A stretch of 64,000 nt of DNA, taken from Ensifer canadensis (GTDB lineage Bacteria; Pseudomonadota; Alphaproteobacteria; Rhizobiales; Rhizobiaceae). Shown piece by piece: positions 1 to 8,950 of this stretch. The first letter of the stretch is position 1. Every line of letters begins with the position of its first letter. The stretch lies in contig NZ_CP083371.1 of NCBI RefSeq assembly GCF_017488845.2, positions 1,612,001 to 1,676,000 on the forward strand, given 5' to 3'. A program made the position numbers and the translations under genes. Under the pieces are notes generated by a model. The model ran no database searches, was not told the DNA's origin, and saw nothing but the letters and a program-made list of their open reading frames with translations.

Positions 1-316
1 GACAATATGCATTATAAGAAATGCATTTCTATTTCGGGGCGGGATGAGAGAAAAACCCGCCCAAAGTTTGCAGCCTGGAATCTCGCTGAAGACAGGGTGC
101 GCCACATGTGGTCGGCGCTGGAAGCCAGCCGTTCGACCGGAAGTGCAGGAGATGGGCTGCAGTCAGCCTTGCGGAAACAACGCCGATGCGTGGTCCGGCG
201 ACACGATTGCTCGACGCCAGCTTCGGCTGAGGCAGCGCGGCGATCCTGAGATGTGGAGGCGGCGAAGAAGGATGGGGAAGCACCGGCGCGCAGCAGAGCC
301 GCGCGCCGCTCGCAGA
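1..316. other. Intergenic left edge of window
   Basis: No gene is supported here; open frames in this stretch lack recognisable domains and run antisense into the DUF992 gene. Two small dyads are visible: ATGCATT at 7-13 with AATGCAT at 20-26, and GGGCGGG at 37-43 with CCCGCCC at 56-62. The second could be a weak terminator stem for a gene outside the window, but neither side has a good T-run. Confidence 0.5.
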
Positions 317-844
317 TCAGTTCACCGAAGTGAGCGTCATCGACGTGCCGGTCGCGGCAACGTTGAGGCCGAGTTGACCCGTCACACTGACCGTCTGCAG
401 GTGGATGGCACCGGCCGTACCGCCGATGAGGATGTTGGCGCCGACGCCTGCACCGAGCGTCGCTTCGGCGGTCGCACCCTGGTAGATGCCGCTCAACGCG
501 CCCTTGTGATAGCCGGCGGTCGGCGCGAACACCGCCCAGATCAGCCGGCTGCGGGTGGTGAAGCCGACATCGACGCCGAGCTTGCGGATCGCACCGGCAT
601 AGTGGTCGGAAGCCTCCGCGCCGACGGTCGAACGGAAGACGCATTGGACTTCCTTGGCCGAACCCAGGACATAGCCGGCACCGCCGGCAATGTTGCAGTC
701 GAGGTAACCGATCTTGACGCCACCGCGCGCGTCCGGCTCCCGGTAGGTGTCCTTGTAGGTCGGCAGGTCGGCGGCATTGACGGCCCACGCACCGGCAGAC
801 GCCAGGGTTGCAGCAGTAAGCGCCATCGCAAGACTCTTTTTCAT
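317..844 (-). CDS. DUF992 family secreted protein
   Basis: A 175-residue protein with an N-terminal signal peptide: Lys-Lys at residues 2-3, then a hydrophobic Ala/Leu-rich stretch and a likely cleavage after the AVNAA region near residue 25. The rest matches the DUF992 family, small exported proteins common in rhizobia and Brucella: an early GYLDCNIAGG segment, a Cys in VQCVF, and Gly/Ala-rich beta-like repeats towards the C terminus. The two Cys could form a disulfide. The start is supported by AAAAGGAG seven bases before the ATG. The function of the family is unknown. Nothing ties it to the polysaccharide genes downstream except proximity; it is divergent from no close neighbour and separated from the next gene by about 320 bases. 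Confidence 0.85.
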   Translation of the reverse strand: MKKSLAMALTAATLASAGAWAVNAADLPTYKDTYREPDARGGVKIGYLDCNIAGGAGYVLGSAKEVQCVFRSTVGAEASDHYAGAIRKLGVDVGFTTRSRLIWAVFAPTAGYHKGALSGIYQGATAEATLGAGVGANILIGGTAGAIHLQTVSVTGQLGLNVAATGTSMTLTSVN

Positions 845-1165
845 AGTTCGCTCCTTTTCGGATCGTTATTGATCAACAGCACTCGGTCTTTTGGAAAACG
901 AATCGAGCAACAGAGACGTCACCGTTGAACGCCGATCGGACATTTCGAAGGCACCGCTCCGGGCGCAAGCACCCGTATGCAAGTTTGCGGCGGACTGTTG
1001 CTGATGGAGAACACCAATCGCCTGCGGACACCTGCCGAAAGGCAGTTGCGCCAATATGGACACAGGATGGCGATGGCGTCGGACCAGTGTGGCTCGAAAG
1101 CCGCATAGCGAGACAGATCTGCAGAAGGTGCCGCCACCGGGAGCGTCGCTTCAACCGCCCATCCG
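845..1165. other. Intergenic region upstream of DUF992 gene
   Basis: About 320 bases with no supported gene. It should hold the promoter of the DUF992 gene, whose Shine-Dalgarno lies at its left edge. Short overlapping frames on both strands have no recognisable features, and I see no convincing repeat or RNA structure. Confidence 0.45.
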
Positions 1166-1378
1166 TCAGCCTGCCTTGCGGTCAAGCCCCGTCAGCCACC
1201 CAACCGTCATCAGAACGAGGATTGCCGCAAGGGCAAGCAGACCGACGGCATACATCACGAGGAATTCGAGGATGCGCGGCACGAATAGCAGCGCCTGTCT
1301 CGGCAGCGATTGAGCACCACGCCAAGCGGGCAGCTCATCCCGATTGAAAGCCTCCAGCCGACGAACAAGAAAACGCAT
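1166..1378 (-). CDS. Small single-span membrane protein
   Basis: A 70-residue protein starting at an ATG (1376-1378) preceded by an AAGAGGTGG ribosome binding site. The first half is basic and polar (MRFLVRRLEAFNRDELP), followed by a hydrophobic segment of about 25 residues (roughly residues 36-62: FLVMYAVGLLALAAILVLMTV) and a short tail ending DRKAG, which predicts one membrane span. A longer reading from a further upstream ATG is possible but would add an unremarkable Arg-rich extension without a ribosome binding site. It lies 113 bases downstream of the glycosyltransferase gene in the same orientation, so it may be co-transcribed. I do not recognise a family; it could assist the polysaccharide machinery, but that is inference from position only. 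Confidence 0.5.
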   Translation of the reverse strand: MRFLVRRLEAFNRDELPAWRGAQSLPRQALLFVPRILEFLVMYAVGLLALAAILVLMTVGWLTGLDRKAG

Positions 1379-1491
1379 GTCCACCTCTTCCGGCCGACGG
1401 CAAGCCAAGGTGGCGCGCCGGCAATTCCCGTTTGAACATCGCTGGCCAGTCGTTGCTGCGACTGGCGGTCGATACGCAGCCTCGCCCGCCC

Positions 1492-2670
1492 TCAATGCAG
1501 CGGCGTCGCGCTTTCCGCGTCGCGCAATTGAAAACCGCCGATCGCCAGTTTTCCGTCGCCGAACGGCAGCGCGCGGCGCTGACGAAGCTCGTCATCGATC
1601 ACCGCCTGCATGCCGGACTTGAATTTCCTGACGCTGAACTGGGCAGTGTGTGTCCTGATGACGTCGGGCCGGAAGGTATCTTCGCGCGCCTCGAAAGCGT
1701 AGATCGCCTTGATCAGCGCGTCGACACTCTGCTGCTCGAAAAGCATGCCCGTCAGATTGGGCACGACGGTTTCAAGCGCCCCCCCGGCGCCAAAGGCGAT
1801 GACCGGACGGCCGCTCGCCATGGCCTCGACGGGCACGATGCCGAAGTCTTCCTCTCCGGGAAAGACAAGGGCGCGGCAGCGCGAGAGCTTTTCCTTCAGC
1901 ACTGCAAAGGGCGCGCGCCCGAGGAAGGTGACGGTAGGACCGGCCATGCGCTTCAGCCTGGCGATATCCTGCTCCTTGCCGTCGCCGATCACGACCAGGT
2001 TCTTGCCCATCTTCGTGAACGCCTCGACCGCGAGGTCAATTCGCTTGTAGGGAACGATCTGCCCCGCACAAAGATAGAAATCCTCGATCTGCGTCGAGGG
2101 TGCGAAGTCCTCCGTGCTCACAGGCGGATAGACGACCGTGGCCGGACGTCGGTAGTATTTGCCGATGCGTGCCGCAACATGATGGGAATTGGCGACAAAC
2201 CGATCCACCCGCATGCTGGTATTGACGTCCCAACTGCGCAGCATCGGCGCCAGCACCGGCATCATCATCCGTGACAACAGGCCCGCGCTCGACCGATAGG
2301 CATGGTAGTGATCCCAGAGATAGCGCATGGGAGAATGGCAGTAGCAGATGTGTGCTGCATGTGGCGGCGGGATGATCCCCTTCGCTGGCCCTGACTCACT
2401 CGAAATGATCAGGTCGTAGCCGCTGAGATCGAGGCTCTCGAGCGCAAAAGGCATCAGTGGCAGCAGCGACTGATAGTGCCCGATCGCTCCCGGAATGCGC
2501 TGTAGGAATGACGAGGTGACCTTGTGCTTCTTGATCGTGTCGGACACGCGGCCCGGATCATAAACCAGGGTGAAGATGTCGGCCTCGGGATAGAGGTCGC
2601 AAAGCGATTCAATCACCTTCTCCCCGCCGCGCATCGATACCAGCCAATAATGAACGATTGCGACGCGCAT
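1492..2670 (-). CDS. GT4-type glycosyltransferase
   Basis: A 392-residue GT-B fold retaining glycosyltransferase of the GT4/Glycos_transf_1 group. The N-terminal Rossmann domain begins MRVAIVHYWLVSMRGGEKV with the nucleotide-loop Gly-Gly; the C-terminal domain carries the GEEDFGIVPVEAMASG segment with the E-x7-E type motif that grips the donor nucleotide-sugar. HICYCHSPMRYLWD is typical of GTs acting on lipid-linked polysaccharide intermediates. The start chosen (ATG ending 2670) has GGGGAG five bases upstream; an upstream GTG/ATG reading adds 22 residues without support. The gene is divergent from the exopolysaccharide export operon, so it probably adds one sugar of the repeat unit on the cytoplasmic face of the inner membrane. 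The sugar and linkage cannot be read from sequence. Confidence 0.88.
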   Translation of the reverse strand: MRVAIVHYWLVSMRGGEKVIESLCDLYPEADIFTLVYDPGRVSDTIKKHKVTSSFLQRIPGAIGHYQSLLPLMPFALESLDLSGYDLIISSESGPAKGIIPPPHAAHICYCHSPMRYLWDHYHAYRSSAGLLSRMMMPVLAPMLRSWDVNTSMRVDRFVANSHHVAARIGKYYRRPATVVYPPVSTEDFAPSTQIEDFYLCAGQIVPYKRIDLAVEAFTKMGKNLVVIGDGKEQDIARLKRMAGPTVTFLGRAPFAVLKEKLSRCRALVFPGEEDFGIVPVEAMASGRPVIAFGAGGALETVVPNLTGMLFEQQSVDALIKAIYAFEAREDTFRPDVIRTHTAQFSVRKFKSGMQAVIDDELRQRRALPFGDGKLAIGGFQLRDAESATPLH

Positions 2671-3000
2671 AGTGCTCCCCTCTGAAACGATCCTGCCGCA
2701 GCATGGGACACACAAGGTGCGCGTGCACAGAGCCAAGATCGGTCCGGGGGTGCATCCGAAGGAACGATCGTCCTACCCGAAAGGTTTAGCTGCCGGTGAC
2801 GGCCCACCCGGGCTTAGCCATAGGCCGAGGCAATCCTATCCGATGGTGCCGCCGGTTTAGGGATATTCCCCTAAAGGGATTACCCGCGATTAGACCGCAG
2901 GGAATTTACCTCGAACGTTTTGGGCCGACAATCAATCCGACGCGCCACACCAAGCCGAGCTGTCCGGTACCGTGGCGCGCTGGAACATCAGCGAGGCCCC
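2671..3000. promoter_or_regulatory. Divergent promoter region with TTTAGGG/CCCTAAA dyad
   Basis: The 330 bases between the minus-strand glycosyltransferase and the plus-strand export gene contain no supported gene. A perfect inverted repeat lies at 2856-2875: TTTAGGG (2856-2862), six-base spacer, CCCTAAA (2869-2875). Its size and position suggest an operator for a dimeric regulator of the polysaccharide operon. It is not followed by a T-run, so a terminator is less likely. Confidence 0.45.
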
Positions 3001-4326
3001 ATGCCCCATGCCGATCACCGTATTCTACATCGCCTGTCGTCGCTTGGGCGTGTCTCGACCCTGTACCTGGCGATCGGCCTGAGCACTCTTGCTCCCATCC
3101 ATCAGGCCCATGCCGAGCCCGTGTTCCGTTTGCAACCCCAGACAAGGGTCAAGGTCGCAATCGTGGAATGGGTCGCGGCGACCGGGGAATACAAGGAATG
3201 GACCGCGCTCAACGGAGAATATGTCGTTTCCCCCGCCGGCACGATCTCGGTTCCGCTGGTCGGCGAAGTGAAGGCCAAGGATCGGACACCCGCAGAACTG
3301 GCAGCCACGATCGCCGACCTCCTGAAGGAGCGCACCGGCCTCAGCAAGGCGCCGGAGACATCCGTCGAAGTTGTCCGCTACCCGATGATCTATGTCACGG
3401 GTCTGGTGGACCGGCCGAGCGAGCTGGAATTCCGCCCGGGCATGACTGTGATGCAGGCGGTGGCCATGGCGGGCGGGCGCGAACGCCGTACGAACCCTGC
3501 CGGCGGCTACTCCGACATGGAGCAGATCCGCTACACCGGCGAGTTGAACCGGATGGAACTTGAGATGATGCAACTCGCCGCCCGTCGGGCGCGGCTGAGG
3601 GCCGAGTTCACCGACGGCCCCAAGATCGAGTTTCCCCAGGCGCTCAAGGCCGCCGATAGCGCCGCCATCCAGCAGATCGTACGCGACGAGAGCACGCTCT
3701 TCGATGCCCGGATCGAAGCCATGCGCCGCCAGCTCGATTCCCTTGCCGAGCTCGGCACGCTGCTCAAGAACGAAATCGATGTGCTCGATGAAAAGACGGC
3801 CGTCCAGCAGCGTCAGATCGAGATCGCCCAGGACGAGCTCAAAGGCATATCGAAGCTGGTGAACGAACAGACGGTGACGAAGTCGCGGCAGACGTCGCTC
3901 GAGCGGATCGTCGCAGAGCTGCAAAGCGACAAGCTCGACCTCCAGGTGGCCGCCATGCGCGCCAAGCAGAAACTCAGCGAAACCGAACGCGATGCCGTGA
4001 CCTTGCAGGGTCAGCGCCGAACCGAAGCCGGCCGCGACCTGCAGACGACGGAAGCCGCGATCGAAGATCTGAAGCTCAAGCGCAGCACGACACTGCAACT
4101 GCTGCAGATCAACGGCGCTTCGCTTTCCCGTTTCGCCGACAGGAAGGCAATGGACCTGGAGCCGCTGGAGTACTGGATAACACACGGCGGCGGCACCGAC
4201 CCGGCCGTGAGAGTTACGGAAGCAACATTGCTGGTTCCGGGCGACGTGCTCGACGTGCGCTCGGCGCTGACGGCAGCGCTGGATAACAAGCTTCTGACAT
4301 CGGTGGGCATCGAGCAGTCCCAATAG
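3001..4326 (+). CDS. Exopolysaccharide outer-membrane export protein (OPX, ExoF-like)
   Basis: A 441-residue periplasmic/outer-membrane polysaccharide export protein. Residues 1-38 form a signal peptide (hydrophobic TLYLAIGLSTLAPIHQAHA, cleavage after AHA). A Poly_export domain follows (residues 39-120, with ISVPLVGEVKAKDRTPAEL) and then an SLBB-like region (VYVTGLVDRPSELEFRPGMTVMQAVAMAGG). Residues about 175-370 are a long Glu/Gln/Arg-rich coiled coil, as in rhizobial ExoF. It probably forms the exit conduit with the ExoP-like protein encoded 47 bases downstream. The start at 3001 places the signal peptide near the N terminus; the upstream in-frame extension lacks a plausible ribosome site. 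The ribosome site here is itself weak (GCGAGG). There is no lipobox Cys, consistent with ExoF-type rather than Wza-type proteins. Confidence 0.88.
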   Translation: MPHADHRILHRLSSLGRVSTLYLAIGLSTLAPIHQAHAEPVFRLQPQTRVKVAIVEWVAATGEYKEWTALNGEYVVSPAGTISVPLVGEVKAKDRTPAELAATIADLLKERTGLSKAPETSVEVVRYPMIYVTGLVDRPSELEFRPGMTVMQAVAMAGGRERRTNPAGGYSDMEQIRYTGELNRMELEMMQLAARRARLRAEFTDGPKIEFPQALKAADSAAIQQIVRDESTLFDARIEAMRRQLDSLAELGTLLKNEIDVLDEKTAVQQRQIEIAQDELKGISKLVNEQTVTKSRQTSLERIVAELQSDKLDLQVAAMRAKQKLSETERDAVTLQGQRRTEAGRDLQTTEAAIEDLKLKRSTTLQLLQINGASLSRFADRKAMDLEPLEYWITHGGGTDPAVRVTEATLLVPGDVLDVRSALTAALDNKLLTSVGIEQSQ

Positions 4327-4373
4327 CAACGACAGATCGACTGTGGCGCAGCGTATTTTCATGGGGAACACCA

Positions 4374-6644
4374 ATGGTCGTGCATGACATCTCAAAAATC
4401 GTGCTGGATGAGAACTTCGAGGCCAAGCGTTCATCTGGCCAGGAGAGCATATCCTTCCGCGATGTTTCCGACTTCCTGCGGCGGCACCTCATTCGCATTG
4501 GGATCTGTGGCGTGATCGGGCTGGCGCTCGGCGCCTTCTACATACTCAACACGGCACCGACCTTTACCGCGACCGTCCGCCTGGTGATCGATCCCGAGCA
4601 GGGTCGCATCGCCTCACAGGATGCCTCGACCGGAACGATCATCATCGAAGCAGCCGAAATCGCCAGCGAAGTCGAAATCGTCAAATCCGAGGCGATTGCC
4701 CGCGCCGTGATCGAACAGCTCGACTTGACCAATGATCCGGAAATTGTCGGCGGCGGCGTCTCGATCCGCGGCATGATCGGCTCGCTGTTCTCGTCGGGGG
4801 CCAAGAATTCCGACGATGATAAGGTCGACGACGAGTATCTGATGCGGCGCACGATGGCCGCCTTTCTCTCGCGCGTAACCGTGCGGCGCGTCGGCCAATC
4901 CTACGTGCTTGAGATCGGCTACTCTTCCACGGACCCGCGAAAGGCGGCCAAGACCGCCAACGCCATTGCTGGAGCCTATATCCGCACGGGCATGAACGAG
5001 AGATCGGACGCCGCGAGAAGCGGCGCCAAGTGGCTGGAAAGTCGCCTTATCGAAGTCGGCGCGCAGGCCCGCGCAGCCGCCATGACCGTGGAGGAGTTCC
5101 GCGCCAAGAACGACATCACAACGGTCGGCACCGCGTCGACGCTCGATCAGCAACAGCTTTCCGAACTCAGCAGCCAGATGCTGGCAGCGCGCGCCGCGAC
5201 CGCAGCGGAATCGGCCAAGCTGATGACGCTGCAACAGCTCATGTCGAAAGATACGCTGGTCGCGACCGTCAACGACAGTCTCGACAACCCGCAGATCCAG
5301 AAGCTCAACGAAGAAATGCGCCTGGCATCCGCCAAGCTCGACAATCTCAAGACTCGATACGACCGCGGAAACCCCGCCATTGTCGCCGCCGAGGCAGATA
5401 TTGCGCGGCTGGATGCCTCTCTTCGCAACGAATTCCTGCGCATCGAACAGTTCTACAAGTCGAATGTGGACATCGCCAAGACCCGGGAAAAGCTGCTGGA
5501 AAGCGAGCTGGCCAGCCTGACGGCGGCGGGTGCCGGCAAAAACGTTGCCCGCGTCGAACTCTCCGAGATGGAAAGCCGCGCGACCACCTACCGCAGCATG
5601 TACGAGGGCATTCTACAGCAGCTCATCGGCGCTTTGCAAAAGCAATCCTTCCCCCTCGGCAAGGCACGCATCGTGACGGCGGCAACGGCGCCGCTGGGCA
5701 AGACCTGGCCGAAACCTTCGACGATCATGCCGTTTTCGCTGATGTTCGGATTGGCAACCGGGTTGATGCTGTCGGTGCTGCGCGACGGTCTCGACCGGCG
5801 CGTCAGCTCCAGCGAGCGCCTTCGCGCCGAGCTCGGGATAACGTCGCTCGGCCACGTGCCGATGTTCAGAAGCAGCCCACGTCCCCATCAGCCTCCAATC
5901 GCCTCCACCATGCTGCCGCTTAGATCGGTCCTGGACATGCCCTATTCGCGCTTCTCCGAGGCACTGCGCGGCGTCAAGAATTCGGTCGATTCCGCCTTTC
6001 CTGCCAATGCGACGGCGGTGATCGGCGTGACCTCGGTCGGCCCCGGCGAGGGCAAGACCACGATCGCCGCCAACCTCGCCCAGCTCTACATGAACGAAGG
6101 GACCTCGGTCCTGCTCGTCGATGCGGATTTCGTCGGCTCGCGGCTCAGCCGCGTCACCACCGAGGACGGTGCGGGCTTCGGCATGGAGAGCCTGCGGATC
6201 CTGGGCATCGCCGGCCAATACTCCAGGCGCAGATCGGAGGCGCCTCAGCACGTCGAGGAATTCGACGGCAAGGCCGTTCGCTGCGTGCCGGTTCTGACCG
6301 TCGACCAGACACGCAAGGCAGCCGTCGCGCATCAGCGCTACGGCCACCTGCCGGCGCTGAAATCCGAGCTCGAGCTTTTGAGACAGCGCTACAAGGTGAT
6401 CATCGTCGACATGTCCGGCTTCGAGGATTCGGCCGATACGCGCGTGATCTGTACCTATCTCGACGGCATCGTCGTGGTTCTCGGACAATCCGACAAGATG
6501 ACCGTCGAACGGTTGGGCGAGGCCTTGGCAACATTCGGCAAATCACGCGTCGCGTTGCTCGGCGTCATTTCAAACAGAAGCGACGGCCCTCGCCGTACCA
6601 ACATCCGCTGGGACCGAAAACAATGGCGCAAGTTCAGAAAATGA
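4374..6644 (+). CDS. Wzz/BY-kinase-like chain-length co-polymerase (ExoP-like)
   Basis: A 756-residue inner-membrane polysaccharide co-polymerase. One membrane span lies at about residues 40-62, then a large periplasmic Wzz/GNVR coiled-coil domain (65-445), and a second span at about 448-470. The cytoplasmic part resembles bacterial tyrosine kinases: Walker A GPGEGKTT near residues 556-563, Walker A' VLLVDAD near 580, Walker B-like IIVDMSG near 678. It should set chain length and gate export with the OPX protein. Unlike ExoP or Wzc, the last 30 residues (ending RRTNIRWDRKQWRKFRK) contain no tyrosine, so the usual autophosphorylated tyrosine tail is absent. The gene overlaps the next glycosyltransferase by 22 bases, indicating one operon. 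Confidence 0.9.
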   Translation: MVVHDISKIVLDENFEAKRSSGQESISFRDVSDFLRRHLIRIGICGVIGLALGAFYILNTAPTFTATVRLVIDPEQGRIASQDASTGTIIIEAAEIASEVEIVKSEAIARAVIEQLDLTNDPEIVGGGVSIRGMIGSLFSSGAKNSDDDKVDDEYLMRRTMAAFLSRVTVRRVGQSYVLEIGYSSTDPRKAAKTANAIAGAYIRTGMNERSDAARSGAKWLESRLIEVGAQARAAAMTVEEFRAKNDITTVGTASTLDQQQLSELSSQMLAARAATAAESAKLMTLQQLMSKDTLVATVNDSLDNPQIQKLNEEMRLASAKLDNLKTRYDRGNPAIVAAEADIARLDASLRNEFLRIEQFYKSNVDIAKTREKLLESELASLTAAGAGKNVARVELSEMESRATTYRSMYEGILQQLIGALQKQSFPLGKARIVTAATAPLGKTWPKPSTIMPFSLMFGLATGLMLSVLRDGLDRRVSSSERLRAELGITSLGHVPMFRSSPRPHQPPIASTMLPLRSVLDMPYSRFSEALRGVKNSVDSAFPANATAVIGVTSVGPGEGKTTIAANLAQLYMNEGTSVLLVDADFVGSRLSRVTTEDGAGFGMESLRILGIAGQYSRRRSEAPQHVEEFDGKAVRCVPVLTVDQTRKAAVAHQRYGHLPALKSELELLRQRYKVIIVDMSGFEDSADTRVICTYLDGIVVVLGQSDKMTVERLGEALATFGKSRVALLGVISNRSDGPRRTNIRWDRKQWRKFRK

Positions 6645-7561
6645 TGCAGGCGACAAAGGATTACGCCGAAGATCGTCCGGTCACGGTTGCCATCGGCATA
6701 CCGAGCTGCGGGCGCAGGGACATTCTCTCCGCCGTCCTGCCCCTGATCGCCCGGCAGACCCGCCAACCGGACGAGATTTACGTTTGCCTCACCTCGCCCG
6801 AGGATATGGACCCTTGCTGCACCGAAGGGCTTGCGGTCCGCGTCATCGTCATCATCTCCGAGCGCGGCAGCTGTCGACAGCGAAATCGCATCCTCGCCGC
6901 CGCCAAGTCGGATGTTATCCTCTTTCTGGACGACGATTTCCTGATGGCGCCATCCTACGTCGAGGAAGTCGAGCGCCTGTTTTCCGAGAACGACGACATT
7001 GTCGTCGCCACCGGCACGCTGGTTGCCGATGGCATCATCGGGCCGGGCATTTCGGTCGACGGTGGCTTGGAGTTGATCGAGGCGGACGAACGTCTGCCAA
7101 AGTCGACGCAAGCCTTCAGGCCGATCTACAACGCCTATGGCTGCAACATGGCGGTTCGAACCGGCCCTGTTCGCGAAGCTGACCTCGCCTTCGACGAGAA
7201 CCTGCCGCTTTACGGTTGGCTTGAGGACGTCGACTTCAGCCGGATGGCCGCCGACCTTGGCCGCGTGGTGCAATCCGGCAATCTCGTCGGCGTTCACCTC
7301 GGAACCAAAAAGGCGCGCACGCCAGGCATCAAGTTCGGCTATTCGCAGATCGCCAATCCGATCTACCTGATCCGCAAGGACACGATGAGCATTCGGCATG
7401 CCGGCGTGCAGATCCTGCGCAATCTGGTGGCGAATTTGGTCAAGGTCTGGAACCCGGAGCCCTGGGTCGATCGAAAAGGTCGCCTGCGCGGCAATGCCCG
7501 CGCATTCCTGGACCTGCTGACCGGCCGGCTGGCGCCGCGAAACGTCGAAAGGCTCGAATAA
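6623..7561 (+). CDS. GT2 family glycosyltransferase
   Basis: A 312-residue inverting GT-A glycosyltransferase. The N-terminal nucleotide-binding region reads VAIGIPSCGRRDIL near residue 25; the metal-binding DXD is in ILFLDDDF (about residues 100-107), and the GWLEDVDF segment (about 198-205) carries the acidic catalytic base typical of GT2. The C-terminal part has moderately hydrophobic stretches but no clear spans. The gene begins inside the end of the preceding co-polymerase gene. An alternative ATG at 6641 would give the classic ATGA overlap with its stop codon, and neither start has a strong ribosome site. It lies four bases before the next glycosyltransferase. Expected to add one sugar to the undecaprenyl-linked repeat unit; the sugar is unknown. 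Confidence 0.88.
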   Translation: MAQVQKMMQATKDYAEDRPVTVAIGIPSCGRRDILSAVLPLIARQTRQPDEIYVCLTSPEDMDPCCTEGLAVRVIVIISERGSCRQRNRILAAAKSDVILFLDDDFLMAPSYVEEVERLFSENDDIVVATGTLVADGIIGPGISVDGGLELIEADERLPKSTQAFRPIYNAYGCNMAVRTGPVREADLAFDENLPLYGWLEDVDFSRMAADLGRVVQSGNLVGVHLGTKKARTPGIKFGYSQIANPIYLIRKDTMSIRHAGVQILRNLVANLVKVWNPEPWVDRKGRLRGNARAFLDLLTGRLAPRNVERLE

Positions 7562-7565
7562 GACC

Positions 7566-8873
7566 ATGACGGCCCTCTCACCCGACCGCGTCGTCGTCAT
7601 CAACGATCGTTCCATCAGGGTTGGCGGCGCCACGAACCTCGCCATACTCTCGGCCGAGTTGCTGCAACGGCGCGACATACCGGTGACCTTCTTTGCCGGG
7701 GACAGCGCGCCCGTCGACCGACCGGCCGCCGATACGATCAATCTGGACGCAGTTCCCTTGCTGGAGCGACAAAGGAGCGATGCACTGCGGCTCGGTCTTT
7801 ACGATCCGATCGTCTACGAGGCCCTCAACGGGTTGATTGCCAGCCGCGACACCCCGTCGACGATCTACCACGTTCATGGCTGGTCGAAGATCCTGTCGCC
7901 GGCGATCTTTCGTGCGCTCGCGCCGGTACGCGACCGTGTGGTCCTTCACGCTCACGATTATTTCCTCGCCTGCCCCAATGGCGGTTTCGTCAACTTCCGG
8001 ACCAATCGTGTCTGTGAGCTGAAGCCGATGTCCGGCCGCTGCCTGACGACGCAGTGCGATAAGCGCGGCCTGCATGAGAAGGCCTGGCGCTCGGCGCGAC
8101 ATATGCTGCGCGAGCACTTCTTCCCGACCAAACGAGCGGCCGCAAACATCATCGTCGTGCATGAGAGGATGCGAGCCTATTTCGACCGTGCCGGCATGAA
8201 CGGCACGCAAGTGGAAACGGTCCGCAATCCCGTCCTTCCCTTCGTCGGTCCCGGGCTTCAGCCATGGACCAACCGCAACTTCGTATTCGTCGGTCGGCTC
8301 GAACCCGAAAAGGGTTTCGAGGACGCCGCCAGGGCGGCGAGCCTTGCCAAGGTGCCGCTGCATTTCATCGGTGATGGTGCCGGTCGCGCACTCATCGAGA
8401 AAACCTATCCAGAGGCGACCGTTCACGGTTGGAAAACCAGGGACGAAATGCGCGATATCATCCGCAGCGCTCGTGCTGTCGTCGTTTCGTCGCGTGTGCC
8501 GGAACCGTTCGGGCTGGCGGCCCTCGAAGCCATCGCCAGCGGCATACCGGTCATCCTGACCGATGCGGCGTTGCTCGCCGACGAGATCGCAGCCCTCGGC
8601 TGCGGCGTCAAATTCCGCATCGCCGACATCGAGGATCTTGCCGCTGCGATGCGCTCCCTTGCCACCGACGACGCACTGATCCGGCAAATGAGCGAGAACT
8701 GTTTCAGGCAGGCAGCCACGCTCGCCCATACGCCCGAAACCTGGGCGGACGCATTGGTCGATCTCTACGGTCGCGTGCTGCATCGTGCCTACCGGACCAC
8801 GATCGATCTCCGGCAGCATCGACTGACAAAGACAGTGACGCTCGATGATTTGCGCAGTGGAGATGCCTTATGA
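7566..8873 (+). CDS. GT4-type glycosyltransferase with four-Cys motif
   Basis: A 435-residue GT-B glycosyltransferase. The N-terminal half has HAHDYFLACPNGGF followed by further Cys residues in CELKPMSGRCLTTQC, the Cys-rich insert seen in several rhizobial and Pseudomonas exopolysaccharide GT4 enzymes. The C-terminal Glycos_transf_1 domain includes FVGRLEPEKGF and EPFGLAALEAIASG, the donor-binding motif with its two Glu. It starts four bases after the previous gene stops, so it is the last gene of the export/kinase/GT operon starting at 3001. The C-terminal tail (about residues 405-435) is basic. Sugar specificity cannot be assigned. Confidence 0.88.
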   Translation: MTALSPDRVVVINDRSIRVGGATNLAILSAELLQRRDIPVTFFAGDSAPVDRPAADTINLDAVPLLERQRSDALRLGLYDPIVYEALNGLIASRDTPSTIYHVHGWSKILSPAIFRALAPVRDRVVLHAHDYFLACPNGGFVNFRTNRVCELKPMSGRCLTTQCDKRGLHEKAWRSARHMLREHFFPTKRAAANIIVVHERMRAYFDRAGMNGTQVETVRNPVLPFVGPGLQPWTNRNFVFVGRLEPEKGFEDAARAASLAKVPLHFIGDGAGRALIEKTYPEATVHGWKTRDEMRDIIRSARAVVVSSRVPEPFGLAALEAIASGIPVILTDAALLADEIAALGCGVKFRIADIEDLAAAMRSLATDDALIRQMSENCFRQAATLAHTPETWADALVDLYGRVLHRAYRTTIDLRQHRLTKTVTLDDLRSGDAL

Positions 8874-8950
8874 AACGGTTTCGGTCAGTGGGCGGAGTAC
8901 TCTTGCGGCAAAGGCTGCGACCGCTTGGCGAAGCCCCGAGCCGTTCTGCC

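Noticed and set aside
7..26. ATGCATT/AATGCAT dyad as an insertion-sequence end
   Set aside because: Only seven-base arms, no transposase fragment nearby and no matching copy seen in the window.
12..788. Minus-strand 258-codon frame overlapping the DUF992 gene in another frame
   Set aside because: Arg-rich shadow; the 175-residue DUF992 frame has a signal peptide, a ribosome site and family matches.
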